64,000 bases of DNA from Lepidodermella squamata (taxonomy: Eukaryota > Gastrotricha), in NCBI GenBank assembly GCA_047495785.1, contig JBLDXI010000023.1, forward strand, positions 992,001 to 1,056,000. Direction: 5' to 3'. The position numbers were made by a program, and so were the translations under genes. The notes under the pieces were generated by a model. That model was not told the origin of the DNA and made no database searches. It worked only from the letters and a program-made list of their open reading frames with translations. This document shows positions 45,021-55,679 of the stretch, piece by piece (the first letter of the stretch is position 1; every line of letters begins with the position of its first letter).

Positions 45021-45089
45021 AAAAACACGATTCTACTACGGCATTGCCAAACGTGGTCATCCAGGTTTGCCAAAGTGGTTTTTTCCACC
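45021..45089 (-). promoter_or_regulatory. Conserved upstream box, ANK-6 (single copy)
   Basis: It contains cacgattctactacggcatt, then acgtggtcatccaggtttgc. It lies about 90 bases upstream of the start codon, as in the other copies. The shared array flank then fades out by about 45180, which marks the right end of the array. Confidence 0.5.
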
Positions 45090-45466
45090 TTGAGGAATTT
45101 TGTTTTTTTACATAATCACGTGACGCCATTGTGTTCAAGCCATTGTGTTTATATGCTCACCCAGTTACGCAGTTTAGCCATTGCTTACAGAGGCACAATA
45201 GAACCCGTAGATCACACAAACCGTAGTAGGGGAAAGCATTTATTAAGGAATTTTCTATCATCTCAAAAACAAATTTCAGATAATGACCGAAACATTTCCT
45301 CAATTCCGCGTAATCTCTCTGCATATAGCATACACCGTTCTCATAAGTCTGCTGTAATCGTTTTTGAAAATGAATAAGGTATTCCTTTCAGGATATATAC
45401 TCCCGCGATTTACCCTGATTCTAAAAATTGGTTGTTGATTTCATCAGACTTGCCAGGAAGCAAAGT

Positions 45467-45472
45467 TTTATT
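45467..45472 (-). terminator. Poly(A) signal of the aspartic protease gene
   Basis: Minus-strand AATAAA, 62 bases past the stop codon. Confidence 0.5.
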
Positions 45473-45533
45473 CACCCGAGAAGACTCTCATATCTCTCAA
45501 CAAATCACTTTCTCATCATTTATCGCATCTAGA

Positions 45534-46871
45534 TCATTGCATGTAGGACGGAAGTCCAACAACAGGCGCGAAACCCCAGCGAGCATTTCCGACATCGAAC
45601 ACGTTGTAGTAGCGCTGGATGACTGGCTTGCCCAGAACAATTTGGGTCAGAGTGTTAGCATAAATGCCGAAAACACCGCCGTATCCTCCACCAAGAGGGC
45701 AGAAACCACTATGCCAAGACAGCTCGGCGAGGCCCAGGTAAACAGCCGGCGGGACAGTCACACTTCCGCCATTGAAATCGAAGGTGAAGCTAGGAAGAGA
45801 GGCGAGATTGGTCCCGCAAGGCCAGCCCCAGTTCGAAGAGTTGAAGTACGTGGCGGTGTCTTGGCAAGACGGCAGAGTGCACTGTTGAGTGGCTCCGAGA
45901 GCCTTGGCGACAGTCACAGCCATTTCAACTGTTGGGAAGTTGATAGCACCCGTGGTACCAGTATCAGGCAGAACAGAACAGGATCCGTCCTGGCATGCGA
46001 CAGCTTTACCATTTACCTTAAGAAATCCATATGAAAATGGTAGTCTGAAGTTGGAATAGAACCTACCGAGATCTTGTTCAGTGAAACAAACCACTTTGTA
46101 TTTGACAGGCCGTAGGGGGTTACTGGGCTGTAGACCAGCGAACCAGTGAACTGAGAGTTATCAATGGTTCCGATGTTCAAACCTCCCACGGTTGCGTTTG
46201 AGGCAGCTGTGAGATAGATTGTCCAAATAGGGAGGTTTCCTCCAGCAACCGCCGTTGTGATTAGGTTCGGCAGAATGCAAGAAGGGTAGTTCTTCGCGCA
46301 TGGCTGCGTGTAGTTCTGCCAGCCCATTCCGATTACACCACTGTGGCCACTCGGAGGACTGCCACTGGTGAGTGCAGTTGTGATAGCCATGACTGTCGAC
46401 GCGACTTTGAAGTTTCCCAAAGCAACAGCGTCACTGCCGTACGAGCATTGAAGGGAGGCACTTCCATAGGTGAGTTGACCTGCTGGAATCGAGCTGGACA
46501 GATCTTTCCATGTGGAGGATTTTGCATAATCGAATCCTGTAATCCCAGTTGTCAAGGATTGAGCGAACTGTGCGCTAGCGACCTGGAATGACTTTGAGCC
46601 GGAATCGACCATCGTTGGTAAAGTCTGTCCTGGGGTTCCAAAGGTGACCATCACATTGTAGGGCGAGAATTTCTGTTCGCGAAATAGCTTGCTTAAATGA
46701 ATTCAAAGATTTACTACTTACATTCCAGCCAATGCTAGTAACAGGGGCCGTGTATATTACGGCATGTGCTTTCAAAAACAGAAAATAATTTTTTTTTAAT
46801 GAGTTAGATCAACTATACTTACCCTGCTGCATGGCAGCTGCAAGAAGTAAAGCTACGAAAGAGGCTGGCAT
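45534..46871 (-). CDS. Pepsin-family (A1) aspartic peptidase, secreted
   Basis: Exons are 46871-46823, 46768-46722, 46672-46067 and 46016-45534. All introns are 50-53 nt except the 49-nt second one, all are GT-AG, and all joins keep frame (about 394 aa). Exon 1 is a signal peptide (MPASFVALLLAAAMQQG). The first catalytic Asp is in MVDSGSKSF (DSGS in place of the usual DTGS). The second is in LPDTGTTGA. A family-typical VIGMGWQNY segment lies between them, and WGFAPVVGLP is at the C-terminus. There is very little sequence between the leader and the N-lobe, so a conventional pro-segment seems short or absent. The role is probably extracellular or digestive proteolysis. Confidence 0.85.
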
Positions 46872-47363
46872 CACGCAGAGAAAATAATTTTCAAAATAAA
46901 AAGAGTTAGAATGATCTTGTATATGGTAAGAAGGCTTCAACTCGGCATTAGGGATTTTTTATTGTTTGCACATAAGGTTCAGCCTTCACTTCCCGCGTTT
47001 TTGTTTGCTTTTGTGCTAAATTTATCTTTGGCAAAATAACGTACCGGCATCCGTAGATGTTTAAGGCAATCTTGATGCTGCATCGTACTAACTGCATGGC
47101 TTATTTAACAAATGTGTTTTATTAAAAAAAAATCAATAAAAATGAAATGACATGTCCCTAGTTTGTTATCGTAGTTAGTAGAAGGATAGTTAGGAATGGC
47201 CGTCCTACTTTTAAATTAGCCATGGTAACAGCAATTAATTAATTAATTAATTAATTAATTAATTCAGACATCCTGCTATTCTGAAATGCACGCGATACGT
47301 TACGTCTATTAGCAATAAGTATCTCAAAATAATGAATGAAGAATGAAGCAAGAGTAAAAAGTA
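46872..47363. other. Spacer with (AATT)n microsatellite
   Basis: The tetranucleotide run is at about 47234-47264. No gene is seen. Confidence 0.6.
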
Positions 47364-47835
47364 TCACGAAGAAATCATTGCAATGAAGTAGAGATTAATT
47401 CCCATAACAACACTGACACTTGTGAGTAGTACTACAAAGTCCAAGGCTCGAATCAGAGAGATTGCACTTATTTTCTTGAACAGCTCAACTTGCAGCGAAT
47501 ACAACTTCGGATTCTGAGTCATAGTTGCTGTCGCAATGACCTCATACATGGCAAGTACAGCAAATCGCAGGCCGATTAGGAGCAGCTGGTTCCATAAATA
47601 AAGACCCGAAGCCAAGAACAAGTAAGATATAGCAAGGGATCATGAAATTCACTATATAATAGCCCGGGTCCTGTTGAACTTCAAAGTAACTCGGGGATAG
47701 GACACAGTTGAAGAGGCGATCGAACTTGATGCAGTAGTACCTCTCGCGCTGGTCAACCCTTGGTAGCACCAAACTCCGTGGTCCAACGGCCCCTTGACCC
47801 TAGCGTAGAGCCCTCCAATTGAGAGAAAGCTAACA
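47364..47835 (-). pseudogene. Pentameric ligand-gated ion channel pseudogene fragment
   Basis: Reading on the minus strand, LSIGGLYARVKGPLDHGVW parallels LSIGGMYVKIAGKLDFGVW of the intact channel at 49215-50267. A frameshift near 47665-47675 follows, then M1 (DPGYYIVNFMIPCYILLVLG) up to RPAICCT. The sequence then jumps to the M3 region (AVLAMYEVIATATMT), so about 38 residues covering the pore-lining M2 helix are deleted. A plausible M4 end follows (MGINLYFIAMISS). It lacks the N-terminal ligand-binding half. Loss of M2 and the frameshift mean it cannot make a channel. Confidence 0.8.
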
Positions 47836-49214
47836 TGCTGTGTAAAGTGTAAAGCCCGTTACATGTTACATTATTTTCGAAGTGCTTGAAGGTTGACAGA
47901 ATAGGAGTGACCTCCGCGAACTCAGCTCTGAGCTACGTCGTGGCTCAGCCACCTAGTTTTGCAAGCCCGTTTGAGCTTTCGACCGTTGGTTCCTAAGAGT
48001 CTGCTTTCGGCTTACTTTCCGCGAAGATCTTCCGCAGCCTGAGCAACAGTTTTGCCAGCTTTTCAAGTAGCTGAGCTCTGTTATCGAATCGGCAGTTGCA
48101 AGTGCTTATCTGTGTGGGCAACACGATGAATAAGCCAAGCCACTAGCTGCCGAAGACGTGCTCAAGACCTCCAATGTCACCAGCCATATTATTGGTTTCG
48201 TCAGCACCGAGTCCGTTTAAAACCGTGAGAAACGTTTCGAGCAAGGAGGCGCAGTCAGTCGTTGACGCCATTCGAATGCCAAGAAAAGGAGTGACTGATA
48301 ACAATGACCATAAAATTATTCGCGTGCATTGTAAATAATATACATTGTGTGCATGAAAATTGGGTTAAAGCTTTTTGATGAAAGCCAGTTCATCAATTCG
48401 AAAGAGAGGCTCCGTTCGAAAGAGCTAAATCTGTTTTCTTGAGACATCGCCCATTGTTGTGCGATCAACGGTTGGCGAGTAATGGTTACAAACCCATTTT
48501 TTTAAGGCAGCTGACAACAAAGATTTTCCCACACATGATAAGACGTTCGAAATGTCAGATTTTTTCCATTCAGATGGCATTGCTTTAAAAAGGTAGGTTT
48601 GTAGCCACGTTACTTGCCAACCGTTGATCGCGCGAAAATGTCTCAAAAACACTGGCGAGAGTTTTTTATGCAAGATCCTTTTCTCTCAATCAGAGCGTCT
48701 GAAACGCTTGGACGCGCCTTGAATTAGCTGCAGAACTCAAGAACACTGTGTTTTCACGATGGTTGTGACCGCAGCTGACCCAAAGCCGTCCGAAGCATCG
48801 ACAAAAACGTCATCTTCATCAGTATGAAGCGCTTGGAAGTCACCGGCTAACGCGCTATCACTATGCTTTGGCGTTTTTGGTCTGATATTCCGCTGTCTCT
48901 TTTTTCCTCTAAGCCTAGGATAAGAATCTGACATTCTCAAAAAGTATAAACTTGAATGGCGCAAACAACTGTTTTAATGCCCTTAAACTTAAACTATAAG
49001 AAAAAGATGAGAAAAATTATTGTTTAAAACATTATATAATAATTGTGATCAATGAAAACGCAAAAGAAATCATTGTCAGAAGATGAAAAATCTTGTGCTT
49101 CTATAAAAATAAGTTACAAAATGTTTTTAATGGGGTGTAAACACTGAAATTTTGCTAATCGGGCACAAGTTGATCGGAATCACTTCAGACTTGTTCATCC
49201 AATTCTAGCTGTTG
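47836..49214. other. Spacer; one foldback repeat and a doubtful small ORF
   Basis: Besides the foldback at 48439-48646, a minus-strand frame at 48737-48931 starts MSDSYPRLRGKKRQRNI and has an acidic middle. It may be a small exon, but nothing confirms it. The rest shows no features. Confidence 0.3.
48439..48646. repeat. Foldback element, about 208 bp
   Basis: The arms ttgagacatcgcccattg and its imperfect complement at 48628-48646 continue through gatcaacggttggc and its inverted match near 48616-48629. The interior matches extend the stem to about 65 bases. Confidence 0.6.
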
Positions 49215-50267
49215 TTAGATCCCAGCGGATAGAATAAAGTTGAAATTGATGGCCAATATTGCGAATGTAGCCGACAAAAAAGCCAAAATATCGTAAGCCC
49301 GAATCAAAGGCAAAGCTTGAAGAGGTTTCATAAGTTTCACTGGTAACGAATATTTGTCCTCATGACGAGTCATGACGGCGGATGCGACAATTTGATACAT
49401 CGCTACCGCTGCTACTGTAGCTGTAAGGCTAAGCACGTAGTTTGCAAACAGAATCTGCTGATCAGTCTCAGGCACGCTTCGCAAGACATCGGATTGAGCG
49501 ACAACCAGCGACAACATGATTGTGCAACAAATTGCGGGACGATCAGGGACATCTGGAGCCATCAACATTGTACCGAGCGCGAGGCACAGCAGAATAAAAC
49601 AAGGAATCAGGAAGTTGACAATGTAGTAGCCCGGGTTGCGTTCGAATTTCAGCTTGAGTTTAACGTAAGAAGACATTTGAGAAAACAACGGAATGGTGCC
49701 GCGTTCTATAGTGTAGCCCTTGAAATTCCAAACGCCAAAGTCGAGTTTACCAGCTATTTTGACATACATGCCGCCTATCGAAAGAGTATTAATATGTTCC
49801 TCGCTTTGTAACACGAGTTCGCAGGTTTGATGGTCGAATGGAAATGTCGTGAGGTCAATGTCGCAGCTAGTCGCGAAAGTTCCTACGCGAGTCCAATGGA
49901 AAAATAGCGTTCTATTCGGCCGAGTTGGGTAGTAAGCGATATCAATCTTCTCCCCGCATGCTGGATTAGTGATGTCGAAATCTGGCGTTTTGTTAGGGAA
50001 AATCATCGAGGGTCGCCATATATCAGTTCGCCGGGTTGAGACAAGTCGCTCCTTATCCTCGGCCTCCGGGGCCGTGTAGCTCGCGTCGCAAGAAGATACC
50101 ATCCACTGTAGGAGTAGAGAACCCCAAAAGTAGGCTCTTTGTTGATTTTGCTCGATAGATTCGACGTTTTCCAAGGTTAGCTGAATGTAAATCTGAGTTG
50201 CTGCGCCAGGGGCACGCTGCTCTACGTTAAGATGCGGACAGGGAAGTAGGTCATCAATTTTAACCGT
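49215..50267 (-). CDS. Cys-loop (pentameric ligand-gated) ion channel subunit, main exon
   Basis: A single exon from an acceptor (CCCCCAG then ACGGTT, exon start 50267) to the stop encodes about 350 residues. It has the N-terminal β-strand QIYIQLTLENVES and the Cys-loop C-x13-C (CDIDLTTFPFDHQTC). M1 is YYIVNFLIPCFILLCLALG. M2 is in RPAICCTIMLSLVVAQSDVL, followed by M3 (YVLSLTATVAAVAMYQI) and M4 (AFLSATFAILAINFNFIL). The M3-M4 loop is short. The PAICC entry to M2 and the WxP, YYP, FPF and DxQxC pattern resemble invertebrate cholinergic-like subunits, but ligand and ion selectivity cannot be assigned. The 5' exon or exons are uncertain; the signal peptide is not in this exon. Confidence 0.8.
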   Translation of the reverse strand, partial: TVKIDDLLPCPHLNVEQRAPGAATQIYIQLTLENVESIEQNQQRAYFWGSLLLQWMVSSCDASYTAPEAEDKERLVSTRRTDIWRPSMIFPNKTPDFDITNPACGEKIDIAYYPTRPNRTLFFHWTRVGTFATSCDIDLTTFPFDHQTCELVLQSEEHINTLSIGGMYVKIAGKLDFGVWNFKGYTIERGTIPLFSQMSSYVKLKLKFERNPGYYIVNFLIPCFILLCLALGTMLMAPDVPDRPAICCTIMLSLVVAQSDVLRSVPETDQQILFANYVLSLTATVAAVAMYQIVASAVMTRHEDKYSLPVKLMKPLQALPLIRAYDILAFLSATFAILAINFNFILSAGI

Positions 50268-50636
50268 CTGGGGGAAATTTCCGAGGAGCAGCTGTGAACC
50301 GGGAAGGTAGTTATTGGGTCGTAATAGGACTCGTTTTGCCCGGGCGTTGATGATGGTGATGTTGGTGATAGTGGCGATCGTGTTTCTGAGGGTGTTGGGA
50401 ATGGCGATGGTGATGATTGTAATTGTGTTCGTGATGTTGAAGGTAACGGTGAGGTTGATGTCGGCGCTGGCGTTGAAGTTACTGTTAATGTTGGTGTTGG
50501 TGTATGTGTTGAAGTCGAAGTCGAAGTTGAAGTCGAAGTTGAAGTTGATGTTGATGATGACGGTGACGGTGATGGTAATGGTAATGTTGTTGTATCGATC
50601 ACTGTCTCGTTAAAAGTGGACAAGACCCAGACAATC
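50222..50636 (-). other. Ser/Thr/Pro-rich exon candidate upstream of the channel exon
   Basis: From an acceptor (TTCTAG then GATTGT at 50636) the frame IVWVLSTFNETVID runs into a long Ser/Thr/Pro-rich, mucin-like tract built on a degenerate hexanucleotide repeat (tcgacttcgact type), then NESYYDPIT. It ends 46 bases inside the channel exon in another frame. No intron of normal size joins the two frames. Possibilities are a mucin-like N-terminal extension of the receptor split by a one-base indel, a separate short protein, or a repeat that happens to be open. Confidence 0.35.
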
Positions 50637-50703
50637 CTAGAATAATGCGGGGTTTAGAACAAGTCATTGTTATTGTAATGATGCGTCCAGTATGCGGCTA
50701 TCA

Positions 50704-50765
50704 GGAGGGGGAGGGGGTGGGGGGGGATCGTCCCTCCCAGCTCGGCTGGTCCAGAAAACAAAATG
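50704..50765. repeat. Dispersed G/C-rich repeat, second copy
   Basis: ggggatcgtccctcccagct with ctcggctggtccagaaaaca resembles 20426-20480 (ggggatcaccctccccagct, ctcggccgagccag). It is roughly 75% alike over 55 bases. Confidence 0.45.
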
Positions 50766-50937
50766 AGGATTTATCTTCTTTAATTTTGAGAGGTTCTGTA
50801 GCGTCGTCGGTGAAAGATCCCTGAAATCTGCAACGTTGAAGACGACAGTGAATCTGCTGCGCTATATGTCCTTATTTATGTTTTGCTTGTTTGCTTTACG
50901 AGGGGTCGGAGCATGAAGGAAGTTATATAGTATAAAC

Positions 50938-52553
50938 CTACGCTCGTCGGATGGTGACGGTGCCTTTAAGAGCAGCGACCTCAAGCATTACATTCCCCTG
51001 AGGATACGGTAAATTGTCGAAGCACATTGCGGACGGGGTCGATCCGTAACCAGGCAATGCCGTAATAGCCACCTGGAATACAATTGAGAGGCAATGAACG
51101 CAATATGCAAATGGAAAACACACCGAAGCTGTGTAATTGCGCTTTTGCAAAATGAGCCGATACTTTGCATTGCCGCTCGAATTGAACAGCCCCGAGAGAC
51201 CACATGATGGGGGTGTCACGTTGAAGTTGTTGAACGGCACTGGGGTCAAAGTGGTGACCCTAACACTGTTGAATGCAGCGTATAATTCCCCGCTACCGTT
51301 CGCGAGTCGCTGCGAAATCGTCAGGCCTGAATATAAGTTCATGGCGTTGTTTATCGTCCCGTTAGTTGATCCTTTCGAATGAATTCAGCGACATGAAAAG
51401 CGTGGTTTCATACCGGAATATCTTACCTATTTGTGAAAACTGAGATTGTCTCGTGTATCCCATGACAAACCAGTATTCCGAGCCGTTTGTAGGATAACTT
51501 ATATCCATGTCAAATTCGATCCGCCAGGACCACGCCTCATGAGTTGGGCCGAAGTCCTATCATTGGCGTTAATTATATTAGTCGAGAGGCCATTTGACCG
51601 TTAACAAGTAGGATTGGGCTTACAGTGCCCGAAGTAGGATTCTCGAACTGGGGGGTATTTTCGGGCCCCAATTTTATGACCAAAGGGTCTCCCCTGTGGT
51701 ATTTTGGGGGTTTTTCCACTTTGGCCTGCCGAACTCGGGGGTACACGATACCCCTCATTCCCCCTGTACTTCGCGCCCTGTTGGTTTATTTTCTGTATTT
51801 TACCAGTATTTTTGTATTATTAGGGTTGCTAGATTTTCTTAGTCAGTTTATCCAGAGGATGTCAAATTTTCAAAATTCAGCAGATCCCAGGAAGAAGTCC
51901 ATCCACCTCAGACGACGGGATTATCGATTTCGTTTGACGTAATTATCCACTCTGTTTTTGACGTCCTTGGATTCCTCGTTTATTTATCCTGGAAGTGGCA
52001 TCAAAATCTCATGATGCATGATGCCCAAAATCTCGCCAAACTCCACTTTTCCCTTGTTAACAGCCATTTTACTTCAAAATTTGAGCTCGTTTTGAATGTT
52101 CAAATTAGAAGTCCTAATTTTACCAAACAATCTACATAGGATCACACTTTCAAATTTATATATTTATAAACCTGGCGACTGTCTTCCGACAAAATCCCTT
52201 AGGCCCCAGAATTTCGCACTCGCCCTCCCTCAACTCCAACTCCCACGTATGTTGTTAACACCGTTAACACCGTATGTTGTTATGACGTGTGCTTCATTCT
52301 TTAGTAAACTCACAGCTATAACTGTAGCCCGATTTGACGATGGACTGAGCGAACAGCCACTCAAGTTCACGCAAGCTGAGGCCGCCCATCGAGGAATTCC
52401 AACCGATGTGCTTTGATTGAACCCATCAAAGCTATTCACAAGATGCAATGTAGGTGTACCGGATAGATCTGGCGGAAAGGGCAACGTGGAGGTATCGGGC
52501 TCAGGAGCGTAGGCGGCGCGGGTATTCCAGAAATACCTAAGGAAAATCAACAT
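50938..52553 (-). CDS. Unknown-domain protein, paralogue 2 (about 250 aa)
   Basis: Exons are 52553-52314, 51556-51427, 51371-51124 and 51072-50938, and all joins keep frame. It parallels the next gene upstream exon for exon: both have a 130-nt exon with WRIEFDMDISY here against FRIEIELSVSY there. Both also have SGLFNSSGNAKYRLILQ against AILTSSGNMTYRIVLQ, and related C-termini. I do not recognise the fold. Alternating strands and many N-glycosylation sites suggest an extracellular β-sandwich. A clear signal peptide is lacking at the chosen start (MLIFLRYFW). Intron 1 is 757 nt, against 52 nt at the matching position in the paralogue, so something has probably inserted there. Confidence 0.6.
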
Positions 52554-52594
52554 TAGGAATTAAGAATAGATCCAAATATTAACGAGTTAAATTG

Positions 52595-53666
52595 TTACAG
52601 TTTCTTGATAAGAATATCGGCGTTGGTTCCCATTCCGATGAAAAATGGGCCTAAGGTAGCTTGGTTCATCATAAAGCCGGGTAAACTGTAGACGCCAGCG
52701 TTGTCGGCCATCGGGATGCAAGTGGACGCATTTCCCGCAAGTGGAACGATCGACAGCTGAGCGAAAGATTATTTTCGCACACATTTTTTGCACATGAGAA
52801 AGCAGCTTACACTATGGACATTAGTCGATTTTAGAGCTTGAAGTACGATTCGGTAGGTCATGTTGCCCGAACTCGTGAGAATCGCATTGCTACCACAGCT
52901 GGGCTGAGACTCGTTAAAGTCTGTCGCATTCATCATTGGCGGGCGAAATGTTTCATTAGCAGCTGCCGTTCTACGAGAATCCGAAAAACTCGCATATATC
53001 TTGCCACCAGGTTCGAGCTTGTGCCAATTTATGTTACCAGCCGCGCTGCTGTTGAAGGAATCGAGAAACAGTGCGCTAGGGCTTGATTTTACTGGGATAA
53101 AAGCAAATGTCGATGTAACATGCAAATTCGAGAAGTTTACCTGGTATATAATCAGTAAGACGTCCGATTCCGAACCCGAACCAAGCATCCGATTGCGCCG
53201 TGTTGTAGCTTACGGACAGCTCGATTTCAATCCTGAATGGCGACACAACTCCATGGGCATCTGTTATCAACTAATTTTGAGTATTAAATTTGTTCCTGTT
53301 TTTCGATTTTATTTTAACTCACACTTGCGCTTGCAGTGCCGAATGTTTTGTTTGGGGAAGTTTGAGAAGAAATTAGCCGGATTCCATTACTCGCGAATTC
53401 AGCTGAGTAGCTAAGCGTTAAGCTTGTATTGCCGTTGATATTGAGGTTTTCGCGGTCGAATGACAAGCCAGGAATATAGCGCGGTCTCCCTGCTAAAGTA
53501 TCTTCAAATGGCACTGATGTTGTGTCTGGCAGCGGGTCATATCCCGATCGAACCACTCCTATGTTGAAAAATCGATAAAATATGTCATTCAAATTTATGA
53601 GTTAGTCAAACCTGGTAATGCGAACAAAATTAGACTCGTTAAAGTAAATTTCGGAATTACGAACAT
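52595..53666 (-). CDS. Unknown-domain secreted protein, paralogue 1 (287 aa)
   Basis: Exons are 53666-53612, 53558-53323, 53270-53141, 53091-52811 and 52756-52595. All introns are 49-54 nt, GT-AG, and every join keeps frame. Exon 1 is a signal peptide (MFVIPKFTLTSLILFALPG). The mature part has segments LPDTTSVPFEDTLAGRP, FRIEIELSVSYNTAQSDAWF and ESQPSCGSNAILTSSGNM, then a C-terminal VYSLPGFMMNQATLGPFF ending DILIKKL. The family is not recognised. It looks like an all-β extracellular domain. Its stop lies only 41 bases before the start of paralogue 2, with no AATAAA between. Confidence 0.7.
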
Positions 53667-55679
53667 TGGTCGTCTTCTTTTCGAGTTCAAAATTGTGTCG
53701 ATTTGGTCAAATCGACCAGGCTTCCAACCAGGCAGACAAAATAAAATATGTCCTATTATAACCGTTGAAAAATGAGTAATCGGCCTACATTTTTAAGACA
53801 TGGCGCAGACGATCAGGTTTAGGCATTTTTGAGTTAAAACTTCGCTATTTTCGTACTTATTAATAAAAAAGTGTGCTCGCTTCGCTTGAATTCCACATTT
53901 TTCTTTCCTTTTCTATCCTCTAGAGCCAACATTCTCAAGCAGAACTTGGTTCATCAACGCCACTTCGGTGGCGATGTTTGAGCAGCGACGCATCAGCAAC
54001 TTCCACAATAGAAGTTCTGTTCTAATTAGGAACTCAATTAAAAAGCAGACGTCAATTCATCGGAAGTCTTGAAAGTTATGACATCACCTCAGTGTTGACT
54101 TACTAGTTAAGCAGACTTTTCATATCATACGTTAAAGTGAGAATGATCATCTAATTTCTATAATTTTGAACTCCACCTCCTGATACATCTCCTGGCTGAT
54201 TTGCAGCCAGTTTCCGGATAGGATCAACTGAGTTGTCTCCCAGCACAAAGCCCAAGAAATCAAGATATCACCCCAGCACCCCAGTACCTCCGCAGTACAA
54301 AAATGAATAAGGAAATGTGAATTTATTTTCATTTTTCAGCGGATAATCTACGGGAATAAAGAAGCGCACTCATTGTAAAGAAGTATTTCGAACCTATGCA
54401 AATGCAATATTTACACATTTCGAACTTCGAACCATATAAGGTCAATAGGGAGCTCTAAATGAGCGATACATGCCATTGACAAGAGGCGGTGGGAATTCCG
54501 TGGAAAAAAGACCAAATCTAGCTGAAGTGTAAAAACCGGTCTGTTGAAACCGTGTTGAAACCGTGTAAAAACCGTTTAAACCGTGAACCACACTGCTGAC
54601 TGCTGATTTCAGCAATGTAGAAAAGCTTCTTCTGTTGAAGTGGCAGTTGCTGTAGTGTCGCCTGCTCAAATAACACCGATGTAGGGACGTCGTTGAATCA
54701 AGGTGTTCAGAACCGCCTTAAAACCCATCGTCCCATGTGTCAATGGCATGAAGTCAACGCAGGCGACTGCCGGGACGCTCTAACAGGCCTGGGGCAGCCT
54801 CGTCAATGCGTTCAAACTATGAATCTCAAATTTTCATTTCTTTATCAGTGCTTAATTTAAAAACAGCACGTGTCGTTTCATTAACATTTTCCTTTCGAAA
54901 ATGATGAAAAAATATGATAAAGAAATGGCGTTTAAAAATAAAATGAAAATATGAAAAATATAAAATGATAAAATGAATAAATCAAATAGAGCCAAAAATC
55001 TGTGTTTTGTTCTAATTTTAAAATAAAAAATGGCTTGTAATAAAGAAGCACAGCCCAAATCAACGCAGACAAGGCACTATGCAGCCTTGTGTATGTGTTG
55101 CGTTAAAGCTTCAAAACCGAGGCAAGTGATTTCTAATTGCACTTTGCAATGAATTAATAATTAAGCCGTGGGCGAGCCTATTTTGTTTACATCGGGTACT
55201 TTTGCCGCTTGCCAGGAATTGATAGATTCCTTTTCAGCACAGCATTCAAGCAGTGATGAATAGATGCAGGCACAAGCAGATTCCGATAAACTTTTACTGA
55301 TATTAAATTCAAAATTCAACATCCAATGGCGATGATGAAAATCGTTGATGTCGGGGCTCTAAGCCACAATTGTTCAAAGCATGCTCAACTAAGCTGTGTG
55401 ATGTGTGCTTGGAAAATCCATAGCTGATTACTATAGATTCGCGAAATTCAAGAAATCTATCATTGAAAAATTGCGACAGACAACTACAATCAAGTTCCAA
55501 AATAAGTCGATAATTCGAGGAAACCACAAATCACCTATAACACGAGTCGCCTCACATTTCTCAGGAAGGAAACTCTAACGTGCGCTTGCAGCTAGCAAAC
55601 TCGAAAACCTCAATGAAAGAAAATTGTATAGTTCAAGTTTTCAAGTTCATTTTGACTAGGATCGAATATATAGAATATA
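53667..55679. other. Spacer between the paralogue pair and the receptor gene
   Basis: The only structure noticed is a short tandem of (g)aaaccgtgt-type units at about 54545-54592. An A/T-rich tatata at 55667-55672 lies about ten bases before the receptor start codon, too close to be a normal TATA box. Confidence 0.4.
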
